A stretch of DNA of 7,668 bases from Anaerolineales bacterium (GCA_016789485.1 JAEURE010000121.1:1-7668); one strand, 5' to 3'. Shown: positions 1-6,719, numbered from the stretch's first letter. Translations and numbers: made by a program. The notes: generated from the sequence alone by a model not told the origin.

Positions 1-281
1 CCCTGCGGCACGCCTTTCAGTTCATCCAGTATTTCTTCTTTGGTCTTTCTTCTTCCATCTTTTTCAATTGTTCGTATGGGGTCTGCATCCACATAGCAAT
101 AGGGCATGATCTGAGTAAATCCATTGAGGATTTGCAACAGAAGATGCGATCCGCTCTTCGGTTTGGAGTTGCCAAAGATGGGCGGCGCTTCACGAAAAGA
201 AAACCGCTTCCATCTCAAAATGGCCTGGGCGGTTTTCCCATATGGGCGAAACGTGCGGCGGATATCTTTGATAATGCTCAT
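1..281 (-). CDS. Sulfotransferase, N-terminal part (cut by left edge)
   Basis: The first 93 codons of a protein that continues past base 1. It begins with a short basic stretch (about residues 1-30), followed by PPIFGNSKPKSGSHLLLQIL at about 33-52. PKSGSHLL (41-48) matches the 5'-phosphosulfate-binding loop of PAPS-dependent sulfotransferases (usual form PKSGTxxL), with Lys42, Ser43 and Gly44 in place. The family moves sulfate from PAPS to a hydroxyl or amine, often on a glycan. No signal peptide or membrane segment is seen in this part, so a cytoplasmic enzyme is likely. The ATG at 281 is chosen because the frame is closed by a TAA shortly upstream (335-337) and no ATG, GTG or TTG lies between. 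It has no clear ribosome site. It lies 63 bases after neuB, and the PAPS-making gene sits in the same run of genes. The acceptor and the 3'-phosphate-binding motif lie outside the visible part. Confidence 0.75.
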   Translation of the reverse strand, partial: MSIIKDIRRTFRPYGKTAQAILRWKRFSFREAPPIFGNSKPKSGSHLLLQILNGFTQIMPYCYVDADPIRTIEKDGRRKTKEEILDELKGVPQ

Positions 282-292
282 GGGATATTTTG

Positions 293-337
293 AACCGCAA
301 AGATCGCCAGGAAATTCCTGCCACTTTATTTGCGGTT
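293..337 (-). repeat. Inverted repeat between neuB and the sulfotransferase gene
   Basis: Perfect 9-base arms AACCGCAAA (293-301) and TTTGCGGTT (329-337) enclose 27 bases. Inside them is a second palindrome, CAGGAA-A-TTCCTG (308-320). The outer stem begins 7 bases after the neuB stop codon and ends 11 bases before the sulfotransferase ATG. No T-run follows in the transcribed direction, so it is a poor intrinsic terminator. It could be a processing site, a block on translation of the sulfotransferase, or a piece of a dispersed intergenic repeat. The function is unknown. Confidence 0.55.
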
Positions 338-344
338 AATTTCT

Positions 345-1226
345 TTATTCGCTTACAACACGGCGCAGTTTTTTCATCGAACCTTTTTCAGATTCATAGA
401 CCTTCTTCACGCCGTCACCCAGCGCAGCTTCCGTTACGCGGATGTACTTGACAAGCTTCTCGAAACCGCCCGGTTCCACGGAGGCGGCCTGGTCACTGCC
501 CCACATGGCACGGTCCAACGTGATATGGCGTTCGATGGATGTTGCCCCAAGCGCAATGGCAACGGCTGATGGTACCAAACCAACTTCGTGACCGGAATAT
601 CCAATGGGGTTGTTCGGAAACTCCTTGCGAAGCGTGCCAATCATATTGAGGTTTAATTCTTCAGGCTCGCAGGGGTAGGTGCTGGTGCAGTGCATGATGA
701 CAAGATTATCTTCACCGACAGCATTCACGCCGTCATGGATCTGCTGCATTGTGGACATGCCCGTTGAAATGATGACGGGCTTGCCTGTTTTACGAACATA
801 TTTCAACAGGTTATGGTCGGTAAGCGAAGCCGAGGGGACTTTATAGGCAGGAGTATCGAATTTTTCCATAAAATCCACAGAGGGCTCATCCCACACGGAA
901 ACCATCCAGTCAATTTTCTTTTCTTTGCAATAGCGGTCAATCTCGCGATATTGTTCTTCGTTAAACTCAACTTTATAACGATAATCCAGATAAGTTATGT
1001 ATCCCCAGGGAGTTTCGCGCATTTGTTTTTGTTGGTCCGGCGGTGTACACACTTCAGGCGTACGTTTCTGGAACTTTACCGCATCTGCGCCGGCATGAGC
1101 GGCAGCGTCAATAATTCTCTTTGCAATTTCAAGATCGCCATTGTGATTGATGCCCACTTCCGCGATCACATACGCAGGATGTCCATCACCCATTTTTCGA
1201 TTTCCAAATTTAATCTCACGAGCCAT
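345..1226 (-). CDS. neuB: NeuB-family nonulosonate synthase without SAF domain
   Basis: Enzymes of this family condense phosphoenolpyruvate with a six-carbon sugar (ManNAc, its 6-phosphate, mannose-6-phosphate or a dideoxy-diamino relative) to give a nine-carbon keto acid. The 293 residues form one TIM-barrel NeuB domain. Visible motifs are AEVGINHNGD (22-31), GADAVKFQ (46-53), STGMS (154-158), HCTSTYP (179-185), GYSGHEVG (209-216) and ERHITLDR (232-239) followed by GSDQAAS. His213 and His234 match the two metal-binding histidines of Neisseria NeuB. The usual C-terminal SAF (antifreeze-like) domain is absent: relatives are about 340-350 residues, whereas this one stops after the barrel with a basic tail. 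The start is well supported by AAAGGAGA 5 bases upstream, which overlaps the stop of the NeuA gene and suggests coupled translation. The family is certain, but the sugar (sialic, legionaminic, KDN or other) cannot be read from the sequence. Confidence 0.9.
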   Translation of the reverse strand: MAREIKFGNRKMGDGHPAYVIAEVGINHNGDLEIAKRIIDAAAHAGADAVKFQKRTPEVCTPPDQQKQMRETPWGYITYLDYRYKVEFNEEQYREIDRYCKEKKIDWMVSVWDEPSVDFMEKFDTPAYKVPSASLTDHNLLKYVRKTGKPVIISTGMSTMQQIHDGVNAVGEDNLVIMHCTSTYPCEPEELNLNMIGTLRKEFPNNPIGYSGHEVGLVPSAVAIALGATSIERHITLDRAMWGSDQAASVEPGGFEKLVKYIRVTEAALGDGVKKVYESEKGSMKKLRRVVSE

Positions 1227-1230
1227 TTTT

Positions 1231-1239
1231 TCTCCTTTA
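1231..1239 (-). promoter_or_regulatory. Ribosome site of neuB fused to the neuA stop codon
   Basis: In the transcribed direction TAAAGGAGA combines the TAA stop of the upstream gene (1237-1239) with a strong AGGAG (1232-1236), 5 bases before the neuB ATG. A ribosome finishing NeuA is therefore placed to begin NeuB. This also fixes the neuB start. Confidence 0.8.
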
Positions 1240-2484
1240 TAAGACCAAAGGGGGAAGATCTTTATGGTCTAGTTGTTTCAAGATAATTTCACACAATTCA
1301 CGGATCGCCCCGTGACCACCCGGTTTCGTCAACACATAATCCGCCGCGCGAATAACTTCGGGGTACGCATCCGCAACTGCCACTGACCAGCCCGCAATCT
1401 CAAAGCAGGGAAGGTCGTTGAGGTCATTACCAACATAGACGACATTTTCCGCCTTGACATTTTTCTGCTCGAGAACCTCGCGCATCACCCTACCCTTATC
1501 CTGCATGCCCACATTATGAATTGCCTCCACCCCCATTTTTTTCGCACGCGCTGCCACAACAGGATTCGGCTCCGAGGAGAGGATCATCACTTCCACGCCC
1601 ATCTCGCGCAGCTTTTTGATATGCATGCTGTCACTGCGGGACGCAACAACCGACTCTTTGCCATCCTGATCGGTAATGACGAGGTTATCTGTCACCACGC
1701 CGTCAAAGTCACAAATGATCATTTTAATCGTGTCTGGAATGGTACGACGCGCCGAACCCGGCGAGACCATTTCCAACCCACTATAAACAAGCGTTTCATA
1801 CTTTGCCCAGTCGGACAAGGTGTCAATATCAACCGTATATTTCGGGTCGATCAACAACGGGTAGATGACATCGCCAGTCAACGATTTTTTATTGACGATG
1901 GTGGACTCGCGAATGACATCGATGTGTCCTGTCTGCCAGTAGACAGACGGAAGAATCTGGCGCGGCGCATTGTAGGGCTCGTCAACGCCCTCCACTTCCA
2001 GCAACTGACCCAATGGTTTACCCTCACCATTAAAACGCCACATCTTGAACGGGTTTTGCGCAGCAGGCACAACACCGCGCACGCAATCCGCATCCTTGTG
2101 ATCCAGCAGGATTTGAATGGCATCGTCCACCATTGATCTTGGACGAATAGGAGATGTCGGTCTCAATTGGACAACCACTTCAGGGCGGTAAGCCTCAACT
2201 TCCTCCAGCCATTTGAGGGCATGTTCAAAAACAGGCAGGTCGGTCGTCTTATCCTGGGCAAGTTCATTTGGCCTGAGGAATGGCGTCTCTGCCCCCCACT
2301 CACGGGCTACAGCCGCGATCTCTTCATCATCCGTGGAGACGATAACGCGAGTCACCCGTGAGGAATATCGCGCAGCCGCAATGCTCCAGGCAATGAGCGG
2401 ATACCCGGCAAAGCTGCGAATATTTTTGCGCGGAATTCCTTTGGAACCGCCGCGAGCGGGGATGAGAGCAAGAATCTCAGTCAT
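1237..2484 (-). CDS. neuA: CMP-nonulosonate synthetase fused to HAD phosphatase
   Basis: A two-domain protein of 415 residues. Residues 1 to about 235 are a NeuA-type cytidylyltransferase, which joins CTP and a keto sugar acid to give the CMP-sugar used by glycosyltransferases. ARGGSKGIPRKN (10-21) is the CTP-binding signature, QLRPTSPIR (106-114) is typical, and Asp219/Asp221 in TVDID are the likely metal ligands. Residues about 253-402 are a KdsC-like HAD phosphatase with all motifs intact: DFDGVVTD (259-266, nucleophile Asp259 and acid/base Asp261), Ser303/Ser304, Lys330 and GNDLND (352-357). Animal CMP-sialic acid synthetases share this order of domains. An active phosphatase here could remove a 9-phosphate from the NeuB product before activation (inference). 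It starts 17 bases after the SDR stop with only a weak ribosome site, and ends 10 bases before neuB. The family assignment of both domains is secure, the exact sugar is not. Confidence 0.93.
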   Translation of the reverse strand: MTEILALIPARGGSKGIPRKNIRSFAGYPLIAWSIAAARYSSRVTRVIVSTDDEEIAAVAREWGAETPFLRPNELAQDKTTDLPVFEHALKWLEEVEAYRPEVVVQLRPTSPIRPRSMVDDAIQILLDHKDADCVRGVVPAAQNPFKMWRFNGEGKPLGQLLEVEGVDEPYNAPRQILPSVYWQTGHIDVIRESTIVNKKSLTGDVIYPLLIDPKYTVDIDTLSDWAKYETLVYSGLEMVSPGSARRTIPDTIKMIICDFDGVVTDNLVITDQDGKESVVASRSDSMHIKKLREMGVEVMILSSEPNPVVAARAKKMGVEAIHNVGMQDKGRVMREVLEQKNVKAENVVYVGNDLNDLPCFEIAGWSVAVADAYPEVIRAADYVLTKPGGHGAIRELCEIILKQLDHKDLPPLVL

Positions 2485-2501
2485 AACAGGGAGTGGTCAA
2501 T

Positions 2502-3329
2502 TTACCACGCTGTCCAACCGCCATCCACGATGACATTGTTGCCGGTCATATAGGAGGATGCTTCGGAAGCGAGGAATAATAAGGCGCCGTTCATCTCATC
2601 TTTCTTTGCCATACGACCCAAAATGGTCTTGGCGGAATAATTTTTGACAAAATAATCCTCATGATTATTGTAAACGCCACCCGGAGTAAGTGCATTGACA
2701 CGGATTTCCGTCTCGGCATAATAGGCGGCGAGATATTTTGTAAAACCCATCACTCCTGCTTTGGTAGTGGTGTAATAGACAGGTTTATAAGCCACGCGCT
2801 TGCCATCCTTGATATAAATACGCTGGTCAGGACCATTGAGTCCGTACGTGGAGCAGATGTTGATGATACTGCCTTTTTTGCCCTGCGCGAGCATTTGTTT
2901 GACGCAAGCCTGTGTCACGAGGAACATGCCTGTAAGGTTAACATTCAAAGCCGCATTCCATTGGTCAAGCGGGTAATCTTCAAAGGCGCCGGGAGCAATT
3001 CCTCTGGAGGCGGCATCGGGGTCAAACTTTGGATCAAGAGCAGCGGAATTGACGAGAATGTCCAGGCGGCCAAACTGTTTGACGGTCTCGGCGGCCAGTT
3101 CACGGGTCGATTCGAGGCGGGTAACATCGAGAGGAAAAGCAATCGCCGTGTAGCCAGAGTCCGTAAGACGGGAGGCTGTTTTTGAAGCGACTTCCATATT
3201 CAAATCGGCAGCGACAACAGCTGCGCCAGCCTCGGCGAGGGTTTTGCAAAATTCAAATCCCAGTTGACCGCCCCCGCCTGTAACAACAGCAACGCGATCC
3301 TTCAAATTGAATTTATCCAAAATAGTCAT
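2502..3329 (-). CDS. Short-chain dehydrogenase, nonulosonate-locus (PtmA-like) type
   Basis: A classical SDR of 275 residues with a Rossmann fold for NAD(P). The glycine motif is TGGGGQLG (17-24), an unusual form of TGxxxGxG. Asp42 at the end of the second strand (VVAADL) suggests a preference for NAD over NADP. Other motifs are NSAA (94-97) and the catalytic set Asn131 (NLTG), Ser160, Tyr186 and Lys190 (YTTTK). The C-terminus, VDGGWTAW, is typical of the family. Its place just before neuA and neuB recalls PtmA, the SDR next to ptmB in Campylobacter flagellin-glycan loci, so oxidation or reduction of a sugar intermediate is likely. The substrate is unknown, and a 3-oxoacyl-ACP reductase name would be misleading here. 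The start is supported by AAGGAG 6 bases upstream, placed across the stop of the preceding gene. Confidence 0.85.
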   Translation of the reverse strand: MTILDKFNLKDRVAVVTGGGGQLGFEFCKTLAEAGAAVVAADLNMEVASKTASRLTDSGYTAIAFPLDVTRLESTRELAAETVKQFGRLDILVNSAALDPKFDPDAASRGIAPGAFEDYPLDQWNAALNVNLTGMFLVTQACVKQMLAQGKKGSIINICSTYGLNGPDQRIYIKDGKRVAYKPVYYTTTKAGVMGFTKYLAAYYAETEIRVNALTPGGVYNNHEDYFVKNYSAKTILGRMAKKDEMNGALLFLASEASSYMTGNNVIVDGGWTAW

Positions 3330-3335
3330 GTAGTT

Positions 3336-3343
3336 CTCCTTTA
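3336..3343 (-). promoter_or_regulatory. Ribosome site of the SDR fused to the glycosyltransferase stop
   Basis: In the transcribed direction TAAAGGAG joins the TAA stop of the glycosyltransferase gene (3341-3343) to AGGAG (3336-3340), 6 bases before the SDR ATG. It is the same stop/ribosome-site arrangement as before neuB and suggests coupled translation. Confidence 0.8.
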
Positions 3344-4939
3344 TGGAAAGGCTGTGTAGATCTTATCGCCGCGTGTATCGTGGGCAAGATACAAACCATC
3401 AGCGAGTTGCATATAAATGGATTGGACATCTTCCGACTCCGAACCGAATTTAAAAAGCGCAAGGACCGCGTCCCCTGAAAGAACATCCTGTTTTAAAGAA
3501 GCGACTCCTTCTTCATATCCTTCACGCGGCAAACCGGTAACCGGATCCACCAGATCGGGCAGGACATAACCCGAACGACCTGTGTAAAGATAAACAGGAC
3601 CTGCTTGATTGCTGTAGATGCGCGTACCTTCAGGGAGATTCCGCAGAAAAGCCATCGCTTCGGAATCAAACCAGACAAAGGATGCGTATCCCTGCCCGCC
3701 TTTGCGGAGCTGAACAACGGAGGCAGACATCCCATACGCTGAAACAGCAAGGATGAATATTGCAATCATAGCAGAAAGACTCCGCCAATAGACAGCGCGC
3801 TTTTGCCACACCCAATGAATGAAAAACACCAGCATGATCAACAGGCTGACGTATATCGGGGCGTTGATGCGCAACTTGAATTTGGTGCTGGCATCAAACA
3901 AAAGCATGGATGAAACAATAGACCCCAGATAACCGAAGATGTACAAGGTGCTTGTAAAGGATAGAATTTCAGGGGCATCCGCAGATGGCTGGAAGAATTT
4001 CTTCAAGCCTTTGTAAACAACCCACACAAGCAAAACTATCAAGGTGACAACAAGAATAGTGAGAACTAAATTGGGAATTCGTATGAGCGCCCGCCGCCAC
4101 GCATCAATCGGAGCGAGAAATTCGGCGAAGTTATATATCCCTGTGTTAATATTCTCTTCGGTGATGGGATGATATACCAGCGTGCGATTGGTGGCATTAT
4201 TTGCAGCAAGCTTGTTGCGGATGCCCCACGCCATGACAAGGGGAAGATAACTTGCAATGAAAATGCCTGCGCTGGTCAATCGTCTCCGCCAAGTGCCGTG
4301 GAGGAGAATGAGAGCCAGGAGAAAGGTTGCAAGCAAAGCAAGACCTGCATAACGGGTGAGATATGCAAGAGCGGTGAAAATACCCGTGAGAATGAGCCAG
4401 ATATTTGAGTTTTCTGTGCGGATATCTTTTTGTACTGCAAAATATTGCGCAAAGGTGATAAATGCTACCAGGCTAAAAAAAATATAGAGCGGCTCGCTCA
4501 TAGCCGCAACATGGACGCGGAACATGGATGCGTTAAACAGAAACAATAAAGCCAGCAGGATACCCGTAAGCCAGGATCTCGTCATCCTCCAGCCAATGCA
4601 GCCGAGTAAAAATGTGTTCGCGCCAAAAAGCAGGGAATTTACAAAACGTGTGCCACGCAGTGGATCCAGTCCGCCGAGACCGACGAGTGCGAGGATGGTG
4701 GAAAAGCCCGGCGGAAAATGGGTAACGGGTTTGTTGGAAGCAAGCCAGATGGCGTGGTAACCATTCCCGTTCAGGATACTGCGCGCACCGGCAATATACG
4801 CAATCGAATCATCGGAAAGCGCCAGCCCCTGCGGGGTTGCATATAGGACGAAAAATGTCCCTAGTACAGCAAGCAGGCCGAGGATGATGAAAGAGGCGAG
4901 AAGGGATTGGCGCGGGGTCATAAGAAAGTTACGTAGCAT
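3341..4939 (-). CDS. GT-C-type integral membrane glycosyltransferase (GT39-like)
   Basis: A membrane protein of 532 residues with roughly ten to twelve hydrophobic segments: the first at about 13-33, then near 78-90, 101-117, 122-137, 150-168, 179-215, 222-240, 290-309, 328-348, 360-377 and 386-404. The first external loop carries an acidic pair, Asp43-Asp44 in LSDDSIAY, and HFPPGFS follows at 74-80. An acidic pair in this loop is the usual catalytic feature of GT-C enzymes, which move sugars from polyprenyl-phosphate carriers on the outer face of the membrane. SEPLY (148-152) is also typical. The last 125 residues or so form a soluble domain. Donor and acceptor cannot be predicted. The start is uncertain: the ATG at 4939 lies inside a 16-bp hairpin and has no ribosome site, and Met7 (ATG at 4921), just after the hairpin, is an alternative. 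It is followed 11 bases later by the SDR gene. Confidence 0.82.
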   Translation of the reverse strand: MLRNFLMTPRQSLLASFIILGLLAVLGTFFVLYATPQGLALSDDSIAYIAGARSILNGNGYHAIWLASNKPVTHFPPGFSTILALVGLGGLDPLRGTRFVNSLLFGANTFLLGCIGWRMTRSWLTGILLALLFLFNASMFRVHVAAMSEPLYIFFSLVAFITFAQYFAVQKDIRTENSNIWLILTGIFTALAYLTRYAGLALLATFLLALILLHGTWRRRLTSAGIFIASYLPLVMAWGIRNKLAANNATNRTLVYHPITEENINTGIYNFAEFLAPIDAWRRALIRIPNLVLTILVVTLIVLLVWVVYKGLKKFFQPSADAPEILSFTSTLYIFGYLGSIVSSMLLFDASTKFKLRINAPIYVSLLIMLVFFIHWVWQKRAVYWRSLSAMIAIFILAVSAYGMSASVVQLRKGGQGYASFVWFDSEAMAFLRNLPEGTRIYSNQAGPVYLYTGRSGYVLPDLVDPVTGLPREGYEEGVASLKQDVLSGDAVLALFKFGSESEDVQSIYMQLADGLYLAHDTRGDKIYTAFP

Positions 4940-4966
4940 GGGAATATATATCCCATACTACGTAAC
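4928..4966 (-). terminator. Terminator-like 16-bp hairpin containing the glycosyltransferase start codon
   Basis: Arms 4928-4943 and 4951-4966 are complementary over 16 positions around a 7-base AT loop. The only imperfection is position 4937/4957, a C-A mismatch on the plus strand but a G-U pair in RNA made from the minus strand. That RNA continues with UUUCUU. The stem starts 10 bases after the sat-cysC stop, a usual place for an intrinsic terminator. The annotated glycosyltransferase ATG (4937-4939) is inside the 3' arm, so the element could instead hide the start codon. Whether it acts in termination, in translation or as a protein-binding palindrome is open. The structure itself is clear. 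Confidence 0.7.
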
Positions 4967-4976
4967 AAATACGAGC

Positions 4977-6704
4977 TTATTTTATAGGGAGAATGAAACC
5001 CTGGTCTTCGAGATATTTCACAATAATGCGGGCGTTATCTTCCGGGGAAGAGCCGAAGCCTTTGAGCGTGATCTCAGGATTGATCGGCGGCTCGTAGGGA
5101 TCATCCACGCCGGTGAAGCCCATCGGTTTGCCGTCCTGCATGGCTTGGCGCGCCTTGGCATACAGACCCTTCACATCGCGTTGTTCGCAAACTTCGACAG
5201 GCGTATCCATGTAGACTTCGATGAAATTTTCGCCAACCATCTTGCGGGCCTCGGCGCGGGTAGCACGGTATGGACTGATGGCTGCGCAAATGACCGCGCC
5301 GCCAGCATGAACAATTTCTCCGGCAACGAAACCGATGCGGATGATATTGGTATCGCGGTCTTCCTTGCTGAAACCAAGTCCTTTGGAAAGATGCGTGCGC
5401 ACCACATCGCCATCAAGGATGGCAGTTTCACGGCCGCGTTCGAGCAGCAAAGTGGTTAACACCTGCGTAGTGGCTGATTTACCAGAACCGCTCAAGCCTG
5501 TGAACCAGATGCCAAATCCCTGCTTGTGGCGGGGAGGATACATTTCGCGCAAAATTTCAGCAGTCTCAGGGCGGGTGAACCATTCGGGAAGCAGCTTGCC
5601 TTTGGCAAGATAATCATCGCGGACTTGCGTGCCGGAAATATTTGCGGTTTTGGCGCCCTTGGGCACATCCTTCTCTTCCACGTAACGATCCTCATCAGGA
5701 AGATAAACGAGCATTTCGAAGGGAACCATTTTGACGCCGACTTCGGCTTCGTACTGCTTCATGATCTCTTGCGCATCATACGGACCGTAGAACGGCTTGC
5801 CCGTGGAATCATTTCCCGGGCCTGCATGATCGCGCCCGACAATGAAGTGATTCGCGCCATGGTTGCGGCGAATGATGGCATGAAGCAAGGCTTCTTTGGG
5901 GCCAGCCATGCGCATGGCAAGCGGAAGCAGGCTAAGCATGGTGTTCTTTTTGTCGTAGTAGTTATCGACCAAAGCTTTGTAGGTGCGAACACGAGTATAG
6001 TGATCCACATCACCAGGCTTGGTCATGCCAACAACAGGATGAACAATCAAGGAACCATTCACCTGGGCGGCGGCACGCTTGGTCAATTCTTCGTGAATGC
6101 GGTGCAGGGGATTGCGGGTTTGGAAGGCGACGACATTATCGTGTCCCATTTCTTCGAGCATGACGCGCACTTGAGCTGGCGTCCGGCGCAAATCCACAAA
6201 GTCATAATACTTGGGAAGGTTCACCACCTTCATCGGTCCCGAAATACAGACCTTGCCCCAACGCCCCATTTCAGAGACCATTGGGTGCTTTGAATCAGTG
6301 GTGCCATATGCAAGCGACGCTTCCGTATCAGCATCCCAGTGATAGATTTCTTCGAGGGTCATCACAGCGATCAAATCGAAGTTCGCACTGCGCAATGCTA
6401 GTTCTTCACCTACTGTCGGCAGTTCTTTCGGGTCAGCCGTCAGTGTGATGGGAAGCGGGAAGAGGGTTCCATCCGCAAGACGCATTTCCTTCAAGACACG
6501 CTCGTAATCTGCCTTGCCCATGAACGTTGTCAGTGGGGAAAAGCCGCCTGTGGCGATCAATTCCAGGTCACACAAGTTTCGCATGGTGATCTTGATGGAA
6601 GGAAGTTTACCGGCGCGCGCCAGTAATTCATCACGTTCTGCGCCTTCCACAACCAGATTCACCAGTTTTCCGCCGTATGGCGGGATCAATTTAGCTTTTG
6701 CCAT
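4977..6704 (-). CDS. sat/cysC: Bifunctional ATP sulfurylase / APS kinase (PAPS synthesis)
   Basis: One 575-residue protein does both cytoplasmic steps to PAPS: sulfate plus ATP gives APS, and APS plus ATP gives PAPS. Residues 1 to about 390 are ATP sulfurylase, with an N-terminal PUA-like part and then QTRNPLHRIH (195-204, the QxRNPxHxxH nucleotide motif) and GRDHAGPG (290-297). Residues about 395-575 are APS kinase, with P-loop GLSGSGKS (403-410), LDGD (430-433), GLGFSKEDR (442-450) and KGLYAKAR (512-519). All these motifs are intact, so unlike some fungal fusions the kinase half should be active. The sat-first order is found in several bacteria. No PAPS reductase or sulfite reductase is visible nearby, while a sulfotransferase is, so PAPS is probably meant for sulfation rather than cysteine synthesis (inference). 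The start is supported by GGAG 7 bases upstream. A structured leader precedes it. Confidence 0.96.
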   Translation of the reverse strand: MAKAKLIPPYGGKLVNLVVEGAERDELLARAGKLPSIKITMRNLCDLELIATGGFSPLTTFMGKADYERVLKEMRLADGTLFPLPITLTADPKELPTVGEELALRSANFDLIAVMTLEEIYHWDADTEASLAYGTTDSKHPMVSEMGRWGKVCISGPMKVVNLPKYYDFVDLRRTPAQVRVMLEEMGHDNVVAFQTRNPLHRIHEELTKRAAAQVNGSLIVHPVVGMTKPGDVDHYTRVRTYKALVDNYYDKKNTMLSLLPLAMRMAGPKEALLHAIIRRNHGANHFIVGRDHAGPGNDSTGKPFYGPYDAQEIMKQYEAEVGVKMVPFEMLVYLPDEDRYVEEKDVPKGAKTANISGTQVRDDYLAKGKLLPEWFTRPETAEILREMYPPRHKQGFGIWFTGLSGSGKSATTQVLTTLLLERGRETAILDGDVVRTHLSKGLGFSKEDRDTNIIRIGFVAGEIVHAGGAVICAAISPYRATRAEARKMVGENFIEVYMDTPVEVCEQRDVKGLYAKARQAMQDGKPMGFTGVDDPYEPPINPEITLKGFGSSPEDNARIIVKYLEDQGFILPIK

Positions 6705-6711
6705 TTAATTA

Positions 6712-6715
6712 CTCC
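6712..6715 (-). promoter_or_regulatory. Ribosome site of sat/cysC
   Basis: GGAG lies 7 bases before the ATG at 6704 and supports that start. It begins only a few bases after the six-T run of the leader hairpin, so leader folding could affect both transcription and access to this site. Confidence 0.7.
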
Positions 6716-6719
6716 GTTG

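Noticed and set aside
124..339. 71-codon plus-strand open frame near the left edge
   Set aside because: The opposite strand encodes the sulfotransferase phosphosulfate-binding loop in a continuous frame, which is much better evidence.
813..1286. 157-codon plus-strand open frame opposite neuB
   Set aside because: It is antisense to conserved NeuB motifs and crosses the neuA/neuB junction. There is no support as a gene.
1516..2136. 206-codon plus-strand open frame opposite neuA
   Set aside because: It is antisense to intact NeuA and HAD motifs, and its His/Arg/Asn-rich translation is typical of a shadow frame.
2493..2508. Small palindrome GTGGT-N6-ACCAC at the end of the SDR gene
   Set aside because: A five-base stem with the SDR stop codon at its edge is too short to separate from chance, and it has no T-run.
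2661..3185. 174-codon plus-strand open frame opposite the SDR gene
   Set aside because: It is antisense to a complete SDR with all catalytic residues, and has no motif of its own.
4944..4972. Possible promoter TTGTTA ... TATATT before the glycosyltransferase
   Set aside because: The spacing is only about 14 bases and both boxes fall in the arms or loop of the 16-bp hairpin, which explains the AT-rich loop better.
5526..6293. 255-codon plus-strand open frame opposite sat/cysC
   Set aside because: It lies fully antisense to the highly conserved ATP sulfurylase and APS kinase coding region, and its translation shows no recognisable motif. It is explained by codon bias of the real gene.
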